Source of the DNA: Parus major
Lineage: Eukaryota; Chordata; Aves; Passeriformes; Paridae
NCBI RefSeq assembly: GCF_001522545.3
Contig: NC_031769.1
Location: 23,421,617-23,485,616, forward strand
Length of the DNA stretch: 64,000 nt
Reading direction: 5' to 3'
Below the pieces are notes generated by a model. It was not told where the DNA came from. It was given only the letters and a program-made list of their open reading frames with translations, and ran no database searches. The stretch's first letter is position 1, and every line of letters starts with the position of its first letter. The position numbers and the translations under genes are program-made. Positions 1 to 13,749 of the stretch are shown one piece after another.

Positions 1-3000
1 AGTATTGTTACTACCATGGCCTTGCTTTAAAAACTTTAATGTTAGTGGGCCCCAGCTTTTGTGCTCTCTTGATCTAACTAATAATGTTGAATGGAAGCAT
101 CTTGCTGGTTAGAAGGCTTGCTTGTTCCAGGAGATGGGTTTTGGGCAGTACAGATAACCAAGTCATCCCATCCCCAGTGTCAGCAAGCTTAGTGAAATGC
201 TGGCAAAGGGAAAGGGGCTACATGCTCCTGACAGAGTGTGTGTTGCACCATCAGCCAGGGTGGTAAACTAGCTCAGGATCTTTAAAATACAGCTACATCT
301 ATACAAGGAGGGAAAGACAGCCTCCACCCTCTCACCCCATGTTCAAGGGCTGAGTTACAGCCTTTGTAAGGCTCTGTAACCGGAGTTACAGATGCTGCCA
401 GGAGGAAATGAAATCATGCTGTGTGTAATTAAAGAGTGATTACTTTGGGTTCTTCCATACCAGGTGTGCTACTGAACCCATGTAAGAGGATGTAGATTGT
501 TTATACATTAAGGCCTAAAGAAGCTGTGTGGCAATGGGATGGGACATGACAGTGAGATTGGACTGTGCCTGAATGGATGCTGTGTCCTTACTCTCTGACA
601 TAAAATGGCCAAACATGAGACTCCACACAAGGCCCCTAAGAACTACTAGTGGAGCACTGGCCCTTGCTATGGCCTCTATAAAACTGCAATCAAAATATAA
701 ACTTTCACACCGTACAATGACAGAAACAGGAGTAAAACAACCATGTAAAAGGTGAAGAGGCTACAGAGGAACCTGCAGAAAAAAGAGAGCAGATACCTCT
801 ACTAGAACATGAAAGAGAAAAGAACCAGTAAGATCTCTAAAAGCTTTTTTGGAAAAGATTCTAATTACTCTGACATCACTAGTTTGTGACCAAACTTAGC
901 CCCACCTAAAAGCATATTTATATGGGGCCCATGGAGCTGATGAATTGCTCAGTTTCTTATTGGCAGAGCTGCCACTTCAGGCATTAGCTGTAGCTTCCTT
1001 CTACTCCCATCAGTACTGAGTATCAGTACTGAACCCTTGTGGAATACAGAAAATGAAAAATACAGATCTGATGTGTAATCTATATTGAGAGATTTGGCAG
1101 CAAGGGTTTTATTTATGTTTCTGGAGGTCTTAATGGAGAACATGATGTGCTATCCACAGATCACCCTTCTGCTGTGGGTCAGTCTCATTTAGGAAGGTGA
1201 TGGATGATATCCTATAAATGTGGTTCCAGTAATAGCGTAATTAATGCAGTTCCTAGGTCAGATACAACAGTCAAAATTTTCAGTATGTGTAAATAAGTGT
1301 CCATAGTTGTGTCCTGTTTATTTTTGTTTAAATGTCTTTGAACCTTGTCCATTGCTTCTTCATTTCTTGTATGGCCACCTGGACTCAGATCTTTCTTTTC
1401 CATGGTTTCAGATCCAGATAAATCTGACAGAAAGAGAAACAGAGGGAGAGAAAGTTGTATAACCAGGGAACATAAAGTAAATAAGCAAATTAAGATATTT
1501 ATAAAAATGGCTTAACTTACCATTTTACATGAGCAGAATGATCATCAAAGGATTTAACACTTAGCAGCAACATGAGTAAGGATGTGGTAGAGACTCTCCT
1601 CATGTAAATGATGCTTTGGATTGTCTCATGTCATTTCTCCCTGGGTCATAGGGAGAATGGGGGTGTCTTGGTTCTAGGAAGGAATTTCCTCTCCTCCTCC
1701 TCCTGACTTTTCTCCATGTTATTTAAGAGATCATTCTTTCTTCTTTCAAAATTATATGGAGTTGTTGATATCCTCCTAAATTATGAATCACTGAAAGTAT
1801 TTTCCCATGGCATTTCACATTTAAAATCTATTGTGAAACTTTAGGTAGGAAAAAAAAAGAGCAGGAACTATTGGGGTGGAAATGCATTTATTATTTTGCA
1901 GAATAAATACCAGCAACTTCATCTCTGCATATGGCTGTTACATGAGTGGTATCCATGATTGCTTGAAATTCAATCTACACGCTTCAGTATTTCTGTATAT
2001 ACTAAAGGTGAGAGCCATACATACATGAGCCTGTGAAGCTCCAAAGATATGAATGTAGAAGGTGGATAAGTGCAGCAAACTAGAGGAAGTCAGAAGCAGT
2101 AATCTTCAAATGAACTTATGAAAACAGGGGGTGCAGGAGGAGTAGAAAAAACACAAGCTGTAAAGTTTTCATTTGCTCTGTTAATAGGCATTAGCATAAA
2201 ATATTATGGGAATTTTTGTACATTTTTTAGCATTTTAAACATAAATCCTCGAAATCTTCATATACTCATATAGAGATCTTCTGTAATTTCATCATATGTT
2301 AAAAATGTGCTCCTATCTGTAAAGTTTCTTTTCCCAATCACAAACTTACAACTTTATTATGTTACTAGGGTAAATGGGATACACTTTCCAGTAAGGTTGG
2401 GAGACTTTGGACATATTAGCAGGTCATGTCATCTCCTTTTTATTATTTTTTTGGTTTTTTTGGGAGGGAAAGCTAGGATGTGAGGCAAGACCAAGAAGTG
2501 AGTGTACCCTCATCCCATACTTGATGGTGGGACAAAAAATGAGAGACCTGAGACCTTCTGGCCCCAAGTTTCGTACCTTGTCTGTAGACAGCCTTTCACT
2601 GCTGAGTTAAAGACATGCAAATTTAGTTTGGAAGAAGAAATTGCAAAACGAGGGCTTTGCTCATCAAAACATCTACTTAGCCAATAGCTGCAGCCAGTTT
2701 TGTTAACAGGACACTGCTTGGGTCATTTCCATGACTATATTGAGCATTTAGGCTCCTCTTCATGTTCTGGGCAGAGACCTGAGAGCTGAGAACATGAACC
2801 TCTGCACCACTTTGGGGCTCCACGGCCTCCAGAGGTAAGCACTGGTGTCACTTTTATACTGTTTGTGCCATAGCAATGGAGGTTGGGGATTTTGGGATTT
2901 CATCAGGTGGTGCTCTGTGGGCTGGAACCTGCTCTGTGGCTATGTGGCTCTGTGGGAGCCTCTGAGAGCTTTGTCATTGATTTAATCTGTGTTGAGATTT

Positions 3001-6000
3001 AACTTCCAATAAAGATCAGGCCAAAAGGCACTAGGTACAGTTTTTAATGAAATCTTAAAACACAGGGCTCCTTCCCATGCCCTCAACTTTTAGTTAAAAC
3101 CGTTTCATATAATTTCTTTGTGCTGTCAGAAAGTACCATTATTTAACCTGAGGTAGTGATTTTACTTCAATTTAGATGCCTGACATCACCTGCCAGCTTT
3201 TTATCTTCAAATATCAAGTGTATTTTCATTGCATCTCTTGCACAGGCTATCTATGCATGATGCTATGCAAGGAGGAGAAACAAAATGTGTGATTTTTAAA
3301 TTATTCTTCTGCTCTTCTACTTTTTAATCTCCAGATGGTCTCTGAGACTGGTGATGTTTTCTTTAGGCTATATATTTTCTGCTTTAATTAACTTACTTAA
3401 TCAGCACACGTTTGAGAGACACACATGTGATCAGATAATATCAGGTGCTAATATTTAATTCCTTTCATGAAATTAGAGGCAGATAAATGGTTGAATCATA
3501 ATTGAATGATCTTATTAGACTACAAGGTGATTAGTGTTAAAATGAAACTTGAAATTATCATGTTTGCATTAATTTCACAGTGGCTGGGGTTGCTGTAAGG
3601 ACTGAGCACAATGTGATTGCTGGGTTAGGGAGCAAGATCAGAGCTGGATGACTGAGATCTGCCATGCATATTTATCATCTGAGGGGCTGGCACAAACTGT
3701 GTCACTATCTAAGAGCAGTGAAAGTAACAAATGCTTTGATTTACCACCTCACGAGTTAAAAAATGAAGCAAATGGACCTTTTTTTGTGTTATAATGAAAT
3801 AAGCTATCTCTCTTTCCATCCTGTCCCTCCCCAGTGCTTGTGAAGAGGGACAAGCAGTCACCAAAGGCATCTATCACCTCAGGAGCTTTGTTGGGAAACA
3901 TCAGGTATTTGTTGCTGGGAGCAGTGGAGGACTGACACATACTTGTATGGATGGACTGGCTGGAGCAAGTCTGGGGCTTGTACAAGATTCAAAGATTTTT
4001 ATTGCTTGGTGAAAGATCTGAGCAAGTTTGAGTGAAATTCTCAGAATCTGCACCCTCTGTGTGTGTTTTCCCAGATGGCTATCATTAGTTTAGGAATGGG
4101 AATTCTTGGTTTTGGCATGGCCACAGTGATTTTACTTGGGTGTTAGGATGGGGAGGAGTCATGCAGTACTTACAGGATCCCTTTTTACAAGGCCTGGGTT
4201 AGGGACGACAGCAATGAGGTGGGCAATTGTAAACATGGAGTTCAGCACATAGGAAAAAAACAAATTCTTATGCAGTGTTATCCTCTGACAGCTGAGGCTC
4301 CTGAAAAATATGTAACACATGTCGTAAATTAGTATTTTTCCTCTGATGTCACTTTAACAAGCTCTTTCTGGCAACAGTCTCTCAAGAATGTCTTTTGGCA
4401 AGAGGTGATTGGAAAATGCATGCTTTGCATTGCAGCCGTGACCTCTGAAAAATTTTCGGGTTTGTTTTTACACCTGTTTAGCACCACACGCTTTTTAGAC
4501 TGTGTTGTAAAGACCTATCCAGCTACATTCTTAGCTCTTGATGCCTTTCTTTAATTCATGGTAATTGAGATATTAAGTGGTAAAGCAGAACCCTGAGAAT
4601 TTTTGGATGCCCATGATACAAGTAATAAATATCAGGAATACTGCTTTATAAATAACTGTTCCCTGGAGACTCATTTTCTCAAATACTCAGATGAAAATAA
4701 TTTTCTATTTCAGGAATTAGTAGTGAGACAGGATGGGAATTTGGGCAGGAATCTCCTTAAATTACAGGGGGATTTGGGTTGGTCTCCTGCATATTTCTAA
4801 CTCCAGCTGAGATCCCAAACCAGAGGAGGTTGTCTTCCTGCTCAGAAGGCGAAGAAATCTCTTGAAATCACTGGTTTTGGGGAGGGTAGGATTTATGCTA
4901 TTGCAAGCAGCAGTGTTTCACAAGATAAGTTTTCAGAATTCTTGTGAAAGCAAATAATGGCTGCAGTTTCAGACCTGAACCTTCTTCCGTTTCTAACTCA
5001 TACCCAAATCCTTGTGTCACCTCCTCATACATCCTTGAGACAGAGAAAAAGACACCTGCAGCTCTTCATGCCCCAGAGCATATCTCCAGGCTGACAGAGG
5101 GTGATTGCATAAAGGCAGTCATGGAACTGTTAGATAATGCTGAGCTGTCCAGTGATCACTGAGAGCAAGAAGGCAAAACAGGTAGCTAAACAACCTAAAG
5201 CTGAAATACTGTTTTCTTGCCAGGGTAAGCTCAGCACTAGGAGCCTTTTGCAGTCTGGAATAGAACACAGGCTATGGCTTTCTTCTTCTCTGCATGTGGA
5301 GGCCAATGCAGAATTCACTCTCTTCAGAAAGAGAGAATGAGCCAATGGAACTATTTTCTGCTTATTTTGCTTGCTTGATTGCTTGATTTATTTGCCTTCT
5401 ATAGCCCCTTGGTCACTGCCATTTATTCTTTGTTTTCCTTACACCTACTTTTCAAGTCATTGCATGGAATTTTTTTCTTTAGCCCGAGCTCATCTTTCTG
5501 CTTATGATTATCAGCATCCAGCAATGCTTATCACTTTTTTTGACCTCCTTACTTGTCAAGTCACCATCTTTGATTCAGGATGTCCATGTGATGCAGATCC
5601 TGGTGGCTAGGAATGAGATTGGCCCTGATTTTATAGCCTTCCTTTAGCATCAGCTACAGGCAAATATTGAGCCAACATTAGCCAGATACAGGGCTGGGTT
5701 CATGAACTTCCACTTAGAGTCACTGTAGGACATGGTATTGGAAAAAATGGATCATTCCCTGGAGTTATTTTTGCTACACTATTTTCTTGTGCTTACTCCA
5801 CCTGTATTTGTCCCCATCACAAACCTAGTCTGACATTCCTTTTCTCCTCCTAAGTCCTGGTGATATTTTTTCAGTCCTTAGTCTTCCTTTCTCCCCACAC
5901 TCCATCACAACATTTTGCCTGTGCTGTTTAACCCCCCTTTTTTTGGGACACTATGACATGCTTATCACTGTCTGTCTTTGTTTTGCAGCCCTGGGAAGAG

Positions 6001-8973
6001 GACTGGTGTGACATCAGTTCTGTCCCCAAGAAACAAAAAATTCCTCATTACTGGAAGCAATCTCTTCAGTTCCTGGCCACAGAAATGCAAACCCTTGTCT
6101 CTCCAGGTGCCTTTCTATGTGGTTTCTGGTGCAGAGAGTCTTTTGTTATAATCTCAGCCAGGTAGATATGTCTCTACTCCCATTCTTGTCCTTCCTCATT
6201 GCACTGCTTGACTTTTGACAGTCTTACTCATCTATTAAATTAGACTGTCCTTCAGTACATATTGCCTTTGTGTGGTGCTCAGCCTTCTCTCCCTGCCTGT
6301 CTTCCTCTCTTAGTTTTACTTCTTCCTCCTTTTCCCTCAGCATTCCCCTTTTTCCTTGATTACAGCTTTCATGTTAAAGATCCCCCTATAACAATGTTTA
6401 TTTCCATACCCTCACTTTCTAATTTGACCTTCAGTGTTTGCCATCACAGTTCCATCAACTGTCCACATGCCTGACTTGTCCACACCAGGAGGAGAAAGTG
6501 GAACCAAACTTATTCTGTGATTCTTCATGATTCTGATAAATCAGTATGCAAGAAGGCACAACTAAGCCAGTTATCCGTGTCTAAAACTTGTGAGCTTTTT
6601 GTGTCTCCAAGCCTTTACCCATTGTCTCTAGAGTTTCAGAGTCTCCTGTGTTTTCTTTGGCTCCCCTGTGTTTCATATAGGTTCTCTCCTACATTTCCTT
6701 TTTCAGAGATTCTTACCTACTCACAGTCACTTTCTTTACAGTTCCTATGTCTACTTCTCTATTACAATTAGAATATTTTCCTCATAGAACTGCATTACAA
6801 AGCTGTCATTTTTCTCATGTATGAATACTGAGAATACTGATTTTCACACCTAGTCACTTATTTTTCTCTCCTTCCCCATTGTTTAGTTATCAAATTATTT
6901 TCTTGCTTTGCACCATGTTCTCCCTTGTCCCTGGGGAAAACTCCCCAAAAATTTCACAAAATGTTGTTCCATCCATTACCCTTCAATTCCTGTTAAAAGC
7001 CTTGGCAGCAATTAGACTGCAGGTGCATTCATAACACACCATCTATTATTCTGGCAAATATAGATTTGTTGTTCTCTCCATCTGTCTTTATACAAATGTC
7101 TTTGTTTTAATAATTCAATTGGAAGTGATTTGGAGGTAGGAGTACCTCTTTTCTTTTGTATTTTATTAAATAAAATAATGGGGTATCACTCTGCAATTTT
7201 AGAAATCTTGCAATAAGGTGACAATGCATGAAGCTGACACTCTACTTTATTAATATTTTCTCCTGTTATGAGTTAGCATTGCTTAGTGGTGCTCATCACT
7301 ACTGATTCATTATTCCCTTCTGAAAGTAGTGCAACATCTGTGGTGCCAGATCATTATGAATCTTGATACTCAAAAGTGAACTGAAAATAAATCTCTGCCA
7401 GCAAAAACTTTTGTGTGGGAAACTGAAATCCGTGCAAGCTGCCTCTGAAGTCAAAGGCTATTATATAGTCCTGAAAACATCTCTTGCTATCTGATGGACT
7501 GTCTGATTGACAGCTTCCCTTCAGCTGAAGGTCAAAAAATGTATTGCTGTCATAGCCAGATGATAGAAAACAGCTGAAGGTTACATGAGCCCTGCTCCCA
7601 CATAGCTTCATCCTCACTTTCCTATGATTGTAGTTTGGTTTCCTCTTTGTCCTCCCATTATGAAGCACTTTTATTTAATTCCTTTCTCTCTTCTCCCAGT
7701 AACCTTTGTGTCATGGCTTAGTCATGGGAGGGGAAGGAGAAGCGGAGGAGGAAGGAGAGGAGGAGGTGTGTTAGTGTCTGGAAGGCTGCTGCAGGGACCA
7801 GTCTTTCAGTGCAGCCTGGGACCAGTCAAGACCATGCGTTGTTCATGACTCAGAGCTCCCGGTGAGTCAGACAGGCTGACCCTGCCTCACTTGCTGCAAG
7901 GAGCCACTCTGCTGGTCCATTTAGCATACCTAATGTGACCAGATCCTGTCTTTACTGTCCCAAAGAACTCAAACCAGTGTACAGGGTTCCAAACCAGATA
8001 AAACTGTGCTTTTTCCAGTTTCCTCAAAGCATTACTGTGGCTATGGTTTTGTGCTATTTATCTGCTTAGATGGGAAGGGAATTCATCAGTACATTTGGCA
8101 GAGTTTCTAGCTATCTCTGTGTCTGATTAAGATGTGTTATCACAGGCACTCATCAAATTGTCTCTTTGGAAATTACAAGAATTCACAGCCTGTAGTTTGG
8201 ATCCACCTATTTGGCATTTGCAATCTTACGGAATCTTGTAATCTATGAAGAGTCCAACCATTTAATCTTCCTATGTTTTCTAGTCTTATTCTTAGTTGTG
8301 GTGATGGTGAGGGCTTCATTTTTTTACTCTTCCTCTTTGACAGTGGAGGCAGAGGCATCTAATTGACAGCAGACAAGTTCACTAAAGAACAAGATTGAAA
8401 TGCTCTGGTTAAGCTGCCATACAGCAGCTGTAGTCCTTTCAGTCAATATCGGTCTAGTCTCCTTTAAAATTCTGATACAGAACATCTTTGTTTTTCCTTT
8501 AAATGAGGATAACAGGCTGCATGCTAGTGCCAGATTCACTCTAAGGACTGAGCCCTGTAAATACCTACTCAGGTCAATAGCTCAATCCTCAGATGCAGGT
8601 AGTCCTGTTGTTCAGGAGCTTGGAGCTCCCAGGCACTGCCCCATGCAGTCACAGTGCCTGGCAAACTCTGGACATCCTCCTCGAGGAAAATAAGGCAATA
8701 GGTAAATGAAAGGCCTTACTGCATCCCCAGCTGCACCATTTCCTCATGGAAATGGCTGCACTTTCACACCAATCATAAAAACATGGTCTTGGCTACACTC
8801 CACTGGGAGAGGTCCCATTGGCGAGAGGAGCCTGAAAGCTCAGACTTCTTTATCAGGATTACATGAAAAGACACTCAGAAGAGCTGCTTCTCACTGCCAT
8901 GATACTTTCCAAGATTTCCTTTGTTTGAGATGCCTCAGGGAAAGAAGACAGAGTGTCTGTAAGAAACACTTAC
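1..8973 (-). other. CALCR: CALCR intron after helix-1 exon (incomplete)
   Basis: I searched the minus strand for the next receptor exon (the loop and helix-2 segment, with the conserved QR-TLHKN motif). I saw nothing resembling it, nor the conserved NYFWMLCEG segment. The stretch is AT-rich, with the pyrimidine-biased part at 5740-6770 and a GGAGG-rich purine patch near 7730-7775. No tRNA, microRNA or recognisable transposon was found. The intron therefore extends past the left edge. Confidence 0.7.
5740..6770. other. Pyrimidine-rich stretch on the plus strand
   Basis: About 1 kb of the plus strand is strongly biased to C and T, with many TTTCTCC, CTTCCT and TCCCC runs. Because purine-led stop codons become rarer, several short plus-strand frames rich in Leu, Ser, Phe and Pro open up (5371-5610, 5953-6165, 6262-6474, 6517-6771). 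I take these as composition effects, not genes: they lack recognisable domains and belong to different frames. On the CALCR transcript strand the tract is purine-rich. It may be a long-decayed retroelement; I cannot name one. Confidence 0.55.
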
Positions 8974-9065
8974 TTGAAATAGAAGAAAATTGCCAAGGAA
9001 ATCAACAGGGATGTTATAGACAAAGCATGGCCAACGATCGCCATATAATAAAGTATGAACGCCAT
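8974..9065 (-). CDS. CALCR: CALCR exon: transmembrane helix 1
   Basis: This 92-base exon has an acceptor reading aaattgcag and a strong gtaagt donor; it enters in phase 0 and leaves in phase 2. It encodes 30 residues beginning MAFILYYMAIVGHALSITS and ending IFFYF. This is a continuous hydrophobic segment with the helix-1 signature LYY-AIVGH-LSI of calcitonin-family receptors. The human counterpart begins NAYVLYYLAIVGHSLSI. The exon starts with ATG by chance; the methionine is internal, because the previous exon ends in frame. The donor falls in the first intracellular loop, where mammalian CALCR is known to include or skip a short alternative insert. The following exons are not visible in the remaining 8973 bases. 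Confidence 0.93.
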
Positions 9066-9479
9066 CTGCAATTTAACAAAAAGAAAAGGCAAGCATGAAT
9101 AATTTGCAGGCACATGGTTTGTTTTCTCATTCAGGAAGAATCTACAAAATCAACCTCCCATTTTGCATTTTTTTTCCTTTCAAATACTCTTTTTCTATAT
9201 ATTTTAATATCAGCAATCTATTAAATAGCATGACTCATGATCTAAAGATAAGTGTTTCTTACATATGTAAATCTGTTCCTGTTATGTTGAAGTAACTGGT
9301 GAGATCCCTGCTCACACTGTGTCACTAACTTTCCCAAGCCCTAGGATAGTGCAGCAGACATAATAAATTTAGATTTTTAATATGCCCATGACAAGTTTTC
9401 ACACATATACAAAATAATATTTATTAAATAAGATAGGTTGCTGCAGAATTGGTAAAAAACTTTTATGGGTTGAAAGCAG

Positions 9480-10210
9480 CTTAAACAACAGGGATCAAAA
9501 GCTTAATGGTCACTTTTTAGAGACGAGTCAGTATTTCACTGCCCTCAGGACTCGTATTAGGGTTGAGTTTCTGTTCAATGTATTCATCAATGACCTGATC
9601 CAGACAAATTTCTAAATTTCCAGGTGATTCTTAGGTCTTCCAGATAATAGTGAGGCACTCACGAAGGTCCTCATTTAACTGAGGGGACAAGAAGATGCCA
9701 CATGAGCTTTAATACAGGAAAAAGGTGGGCTGATAGACCTAGGACAAGTGACCTAAATCCTGTCTACAGGATTGGATGCTTGAATTAGAACTAGAAATCA
9801 AACTCAGGAAGGAGATCTTGAAGTCATCCAGGCCAATTCTCTGAATCATTGGCATTCTGTGTAATGGTAGCCAAAAAGCCAGTAAAATATAGATTATGAT
9901 ATAAAAGGCATTGAGGGAAGAAAAACAATATATGTTTGAAATTTACAGTACTAACTTTAAATGCATGTGTGCTTGCAGTCTGCATACCTCATGAACATAG
10001 AAGAGCAAGGAAAAGTGAAAAAAGGCAACTAAAATAGCTGAGGTTGAGTTTCTGTGCATACAAAGGCTGGGACTCTCCTTTTTTGAGAGGAGAAGTCAGA
10101 GGGAACTTATGGCAAAGGCCTTCAGAGTCATGAAAGCAGCAGGTGAGGTGAACATTATTCATAATGCAGACCACGCAAGAACAGCACATCCTGAGACAAA
10201 TTCTGGTTCA
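9480..10210 (+). mobile_element. Old, decayed CR1 LINE fragment (reverse transcriptase 3' part)
   Basis: A plus-strand relic of a non-LTR retroposon of the CR1 clade. Near 9562-9605 the translation reads FLFNVFINDL, the reverse-transcriptase motif that in CR1 elements is PVLFNIFINDL. Further on, 10040-10160 matches the general CR1 3' pattern: ggctgggactct, then gagaggagaagtc, aaggcc and gtcatgaaagcagcaggtgaggtgaa. The reading frame is destroyed by stops and indels, so it is inactive and old. Its divergence is clearly greater than that of the copy at 41711-42330. It lies in the CALCR intron, antisense to the gene. The edges are approximate, because no tail or target duplication is visible. Confidence 0.7.
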
Positions 10211-11594
10211 CATTAGTGTGAACCTCAGTGCTGGGCAGCTCAGTGGTCTGACTGCTGTGAGTCCAGTACCCATGGACAGATAATTGGGCTTTCACTGTGA
10301 CTCGTGGCAGTGAAATCTAAGAGAGGCTGATCCATATTTTTTATGGCAGTTGTAAAATAAAATTGCAGGACAGCACCTGGGCTTCAGAATGTTGAGGTAT
10401 TTATATGTCACACTTTGGTCTCAGCCAAGCTCTTAAGCATTTAGCCATCTGTCAGAGGAGGGAGTGAAGGAGGCTAAATGCCATGCCAGACTTCACCCCT
10501 GCCTCCTTTCTGAAAGCAAGGACAGAGTAGCAGCCAGTCTGGGAAAAAAGATGGGAAATCTTAGTTCCTCTGCTGTGTTTATTTTCTTTTCAGCTCTCCT
10601 TCATTCGTTTTTCTTTTGCTATGCATGAGCAATTTTACTCTTCTCAGTGATTAGATGAATTACTTTGTGTAGCCTGAAGTTTTGACACTTTCATCTTTTT
10701 GATGTTTCCAAGTAATTTTAAAATTTCTCTTGAGAATAAATATGAATGCAATTTAGAAAGCAAGGCCATTCCTCTTAGTAAAGGTGTATATCTTATATAA
10801 TTTGGTCTCAAGACATTTTACAACTTTCAAATAAGCTTCTGCATTCATTAACCTAGGTGGTGGTGGCCTGATTTAGATTTAAACCAGAGTCACATTTACA
10901 CTGATCTGACCATGTAGAAGAGGCATGATCTGAGTGTAAACACCATTCACCAAGCTGTGGAAAACTATGCATATTTACTGAAAATATCCCAGGTCTCCTA
11001 GATCTCCTCCACAAAGACTAACCAGTGCATTGTTAGTGAGCACAAATGCTTGATAACCTGTTCTGAGAGCACCAGGAATCCCAGAGGGGACAGACCTGAC
11101 TGTGGAGAAGATGAGACAACTTTCTGGAGAAACAGAGCAGTGGGAGATGTGTACCTGTGACATTTGTTCCACTTCATACAATCATACTACATGATTACTG
11201 TGTTTTTTCATGACATTAAATATATTCCTAAAACCTGAATTTAATTTACAGATGACCTTTTCAAAAATATTTTTTTCTACCTATCTTTTATACAGCCTAT
11301 AGCCTGAAAGAGATAGAAGTAGAAAAGATCTCTAGATAGCTGCATGCAAATTTCTGTACACCCTGGAGGATTCTTGGTTATTCAATCTATCTAACTTTCT
11401 GTTCTCAAGTGCAAAAGTAACTGTATATTTGGGAATCAGCAACTGCTTTTTTGATTGCATCCTGAAAATTTACTATGCCAGGTTCTTAAAAAAGTCTTTC
11501 AAATATAAAAATGGTGACAGAACAAAATGGACTGAAATTTCAGCAAACAAAGCATATGGTCTATCATTACATTTTCAAGAACTAGCTAAATCCC

Positions 11595-11612
11595 TTTTTT
11601 TTTTTTTTTTTT
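11595..11612. repeat. Poly(T) run, 18 bases
   Basis: An uninterrupted T run in the CALCR intron at 9066-13220. On the transcript strand it is poly(A), but no processed pseudogene is recognisable above it. Similar short homopolymers lie at 37652-37664 (T), 52987-53001 (A) and 58352-58367 (A). Confidence 0.9.
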
Positions 11613-13220
11613 CAATGTTCTGTCTCAAAAGTATAGCACATTGGTATTCTCAGTTAACTTCAAACAAATAATGAGCACTTTTACTAATTTCTGCATTCCT
11701 TGAGCTGGCTACTGCCATGTCCTTCTGACACACAGGGTTTATATAACATGCTCACTCATTACATTTTTTGTTTGTTCAGATTTTTTATCCTGGTTTAAGA
11801 AAACCTAAATGCTCTTCCTCATTCCTCTAGAATTCTTCATGTGAGAAAAGAGAAGTCTCTAAGACTGTGACTCAATTTTATTACATGTAGGTAATAGTCT
11901 ACAAATAAAGCACATTTCTGTTTACTGAGGACTAGGTTTAAAGGTCATAATCTAGCCTGGCATTTCTGTAAAAAGAGATTCTTTCTGCATTTTCCATAAC
12001 TTTTCATTTCAGAAAAATCACGCTGTGCACATAATTTTCCTTTGTGTTCTATCTGTTCTCTGCATGAATGATGTTCAAAATTCTTCTGGAAGGCATGGAT
12101 AATAGGTAACAGAACTACATTTTTTGCCTCCTTACATATGCCAACATCTGGAAAAATTATATATTTATGGTGCTTCTGCATAATGTCTCTGTAAGCTCAT
12201 ATTGTTACGATTACTCTTGCCTTGTCACATAGATGAGCCTCATTTTACCATGGTACTTTGTCATGCTGAAAAATCCCTTAGAATTCACCTCCTGCCTGGT
12301 CCAACAGACTTTTCCAAGGCCCTTTGAGCTGAGTTACTACTAAATATACCTGCATACTGCTTTTTGGCTACACAAGAAGAGGTCCTCCAACACAAACCAC
12401 AAATCAAATCTCTTCTTGAATATTTTCCTTCCACTATTCCAAACAGTCACAAATTATTCTGTCACAAACGTGTAATCAGATTTTCCTGGAGCTCCACTTA
12501 CATTTGAGAAATATATTTATTGTTATGAGCTTCCCTAACTTAATTTTTTTAAAGCTTTTCTCAGATTTCTCTCTCCTTATTTCTTTTAGTGCTTTTATAT
12601 TTAGTTCTTCTCTTTCAGTTTAGCACCTTGATTTTGGAAATATTGATGCAAATTCTTAATTCATTATTGTAAATAGCCTCAATTTCTTCAGTAAAAGTCA
12701 AAGTTAAATGTGTTCATGATTGTAAGATTTTCTGGATTAATGTTACCTTCATAAATATTTATTTTCCAAGAGTGTGAGTACAGGTTAATACTCTTTGCTT
12801 AAGAAAAATAATTTGGACTTACATTAATATTACTAGCCCTGTGGAGAAGACATCATCATCTTGGAATATTACTGTTACAAAAAGCAAAATTGAGGCTCTA
12901 AAAGATTATTTTATAACTGTTGGTCAATCAGAGAAAATCATAGGAATTAAGAATGCATTTGAAAAATACTGCAAAACTTGTCACATGAATTGCCACTAAA
13001 TTATCCACCCCATAACAAACCAATATTGAGGTCTGAGCACTCATTAAATAATTTGGGTAAGCTAAAATCACAAGAACAATGTTACTTAAGTTTTGTGCAA
13101 CAAATAAAGCTGAAAGATAAGGCTTTCTTTTTGTGAAAGAAATACATCTTTCACATGTATTATTGCTAGCCCAGCCCAAAACTTTGTCAAAAAACCACTG
13201 CCTCTTTAACTTCAGCATAC

Positions 13221-13333
13221 CTTCAATTTTTCAGAGGTGAAAGAGTTGCACAGGGTGTAGTTGGACCAAGTTCGGTTGCTCTCAGGATGGCGAAACCAAT
13301 TTCCAGTTTCATCACAATATTTTGAGGCCCTCT
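13221..13333 (-). CDS. CALCR: CALCR exon: end of hormone-binding domain
   Basis: This 113-base exon begins with the last two bases of a glutamate codon, after an acceptor reading tttatcatcag. It ends in phase 0 at a gtatgc donor. The translation begins [19 protein letters not shown] and continues [12 protein letters not shown] to EKLK. It carries cysteines 5 and 6 of the extracellular domain and two sequons (NRT and NYT). Human CALCR reads KYCDEKGVWFKHPENN in the same place. NYTLCN followed by EKLK leads straight into helix 1, which the next exon encodes. With this exon, all six disulphide cysteines are present, so the ligand-binding module is intact with no frameshift or stop. Confidence 0.95.
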
Positions 13334-13749
13334 CTGATGATAAATTGCAATAATAGTTATTTTAACATCAGCATATTATAAATTTACAAACCCATCTGAA
13401 ATAATTTCTTTGGGAATAAAATGTCTGTGTAATAAAATCCAAAGGATTTTCAATCTATGTAATTTATAATCACTAGCTGTTTTGTTGTTTTGGTTTTTTC
13501 TGGGACTTATCTGGTGGTAAACTTGTTTAGCTGTCTCCTTTTTCACTGTACCCACGAGGGTATATATCTCAGCCTTCATTCAACTGCAATATTTAGCTGA
13601 TAATAATCCATTTAAAGAGGCTGTTGACAGCAGCTTATGGATGAGAAAATAACCACAGGTGCTGATGCCAGACCTGAAGGAAGTGAGCAGGGTTTCAAGA
13701 ATCAGGGTTAAACGAGTTAAAAATGCTGCATAGCTAAAGGGCAGTCAGT

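Larger units (their letters stand above)
9066..13220 (-). other. CALCR: CALCR intron between exons at 13221 and 9065
   Basis: A 4.2-kb intron. It holds the decayed CR1 fragment (9480-10210) and an 18-base T run (11595-11612). The rest is AT-rich sequence in which I see no further gene or named repeat. A short 96-codon minus frame (12928-13218) simply runs on from the end of the exon at 13221 and has no recognisable homology. Confidence 0.8.

Noticed and set aside
8706..9098. 130-codon plus-strand open frame
   Set aside because: It is the antisense shadow of the CALCR helix-1 exon on the minus strand, with no domain of its own.
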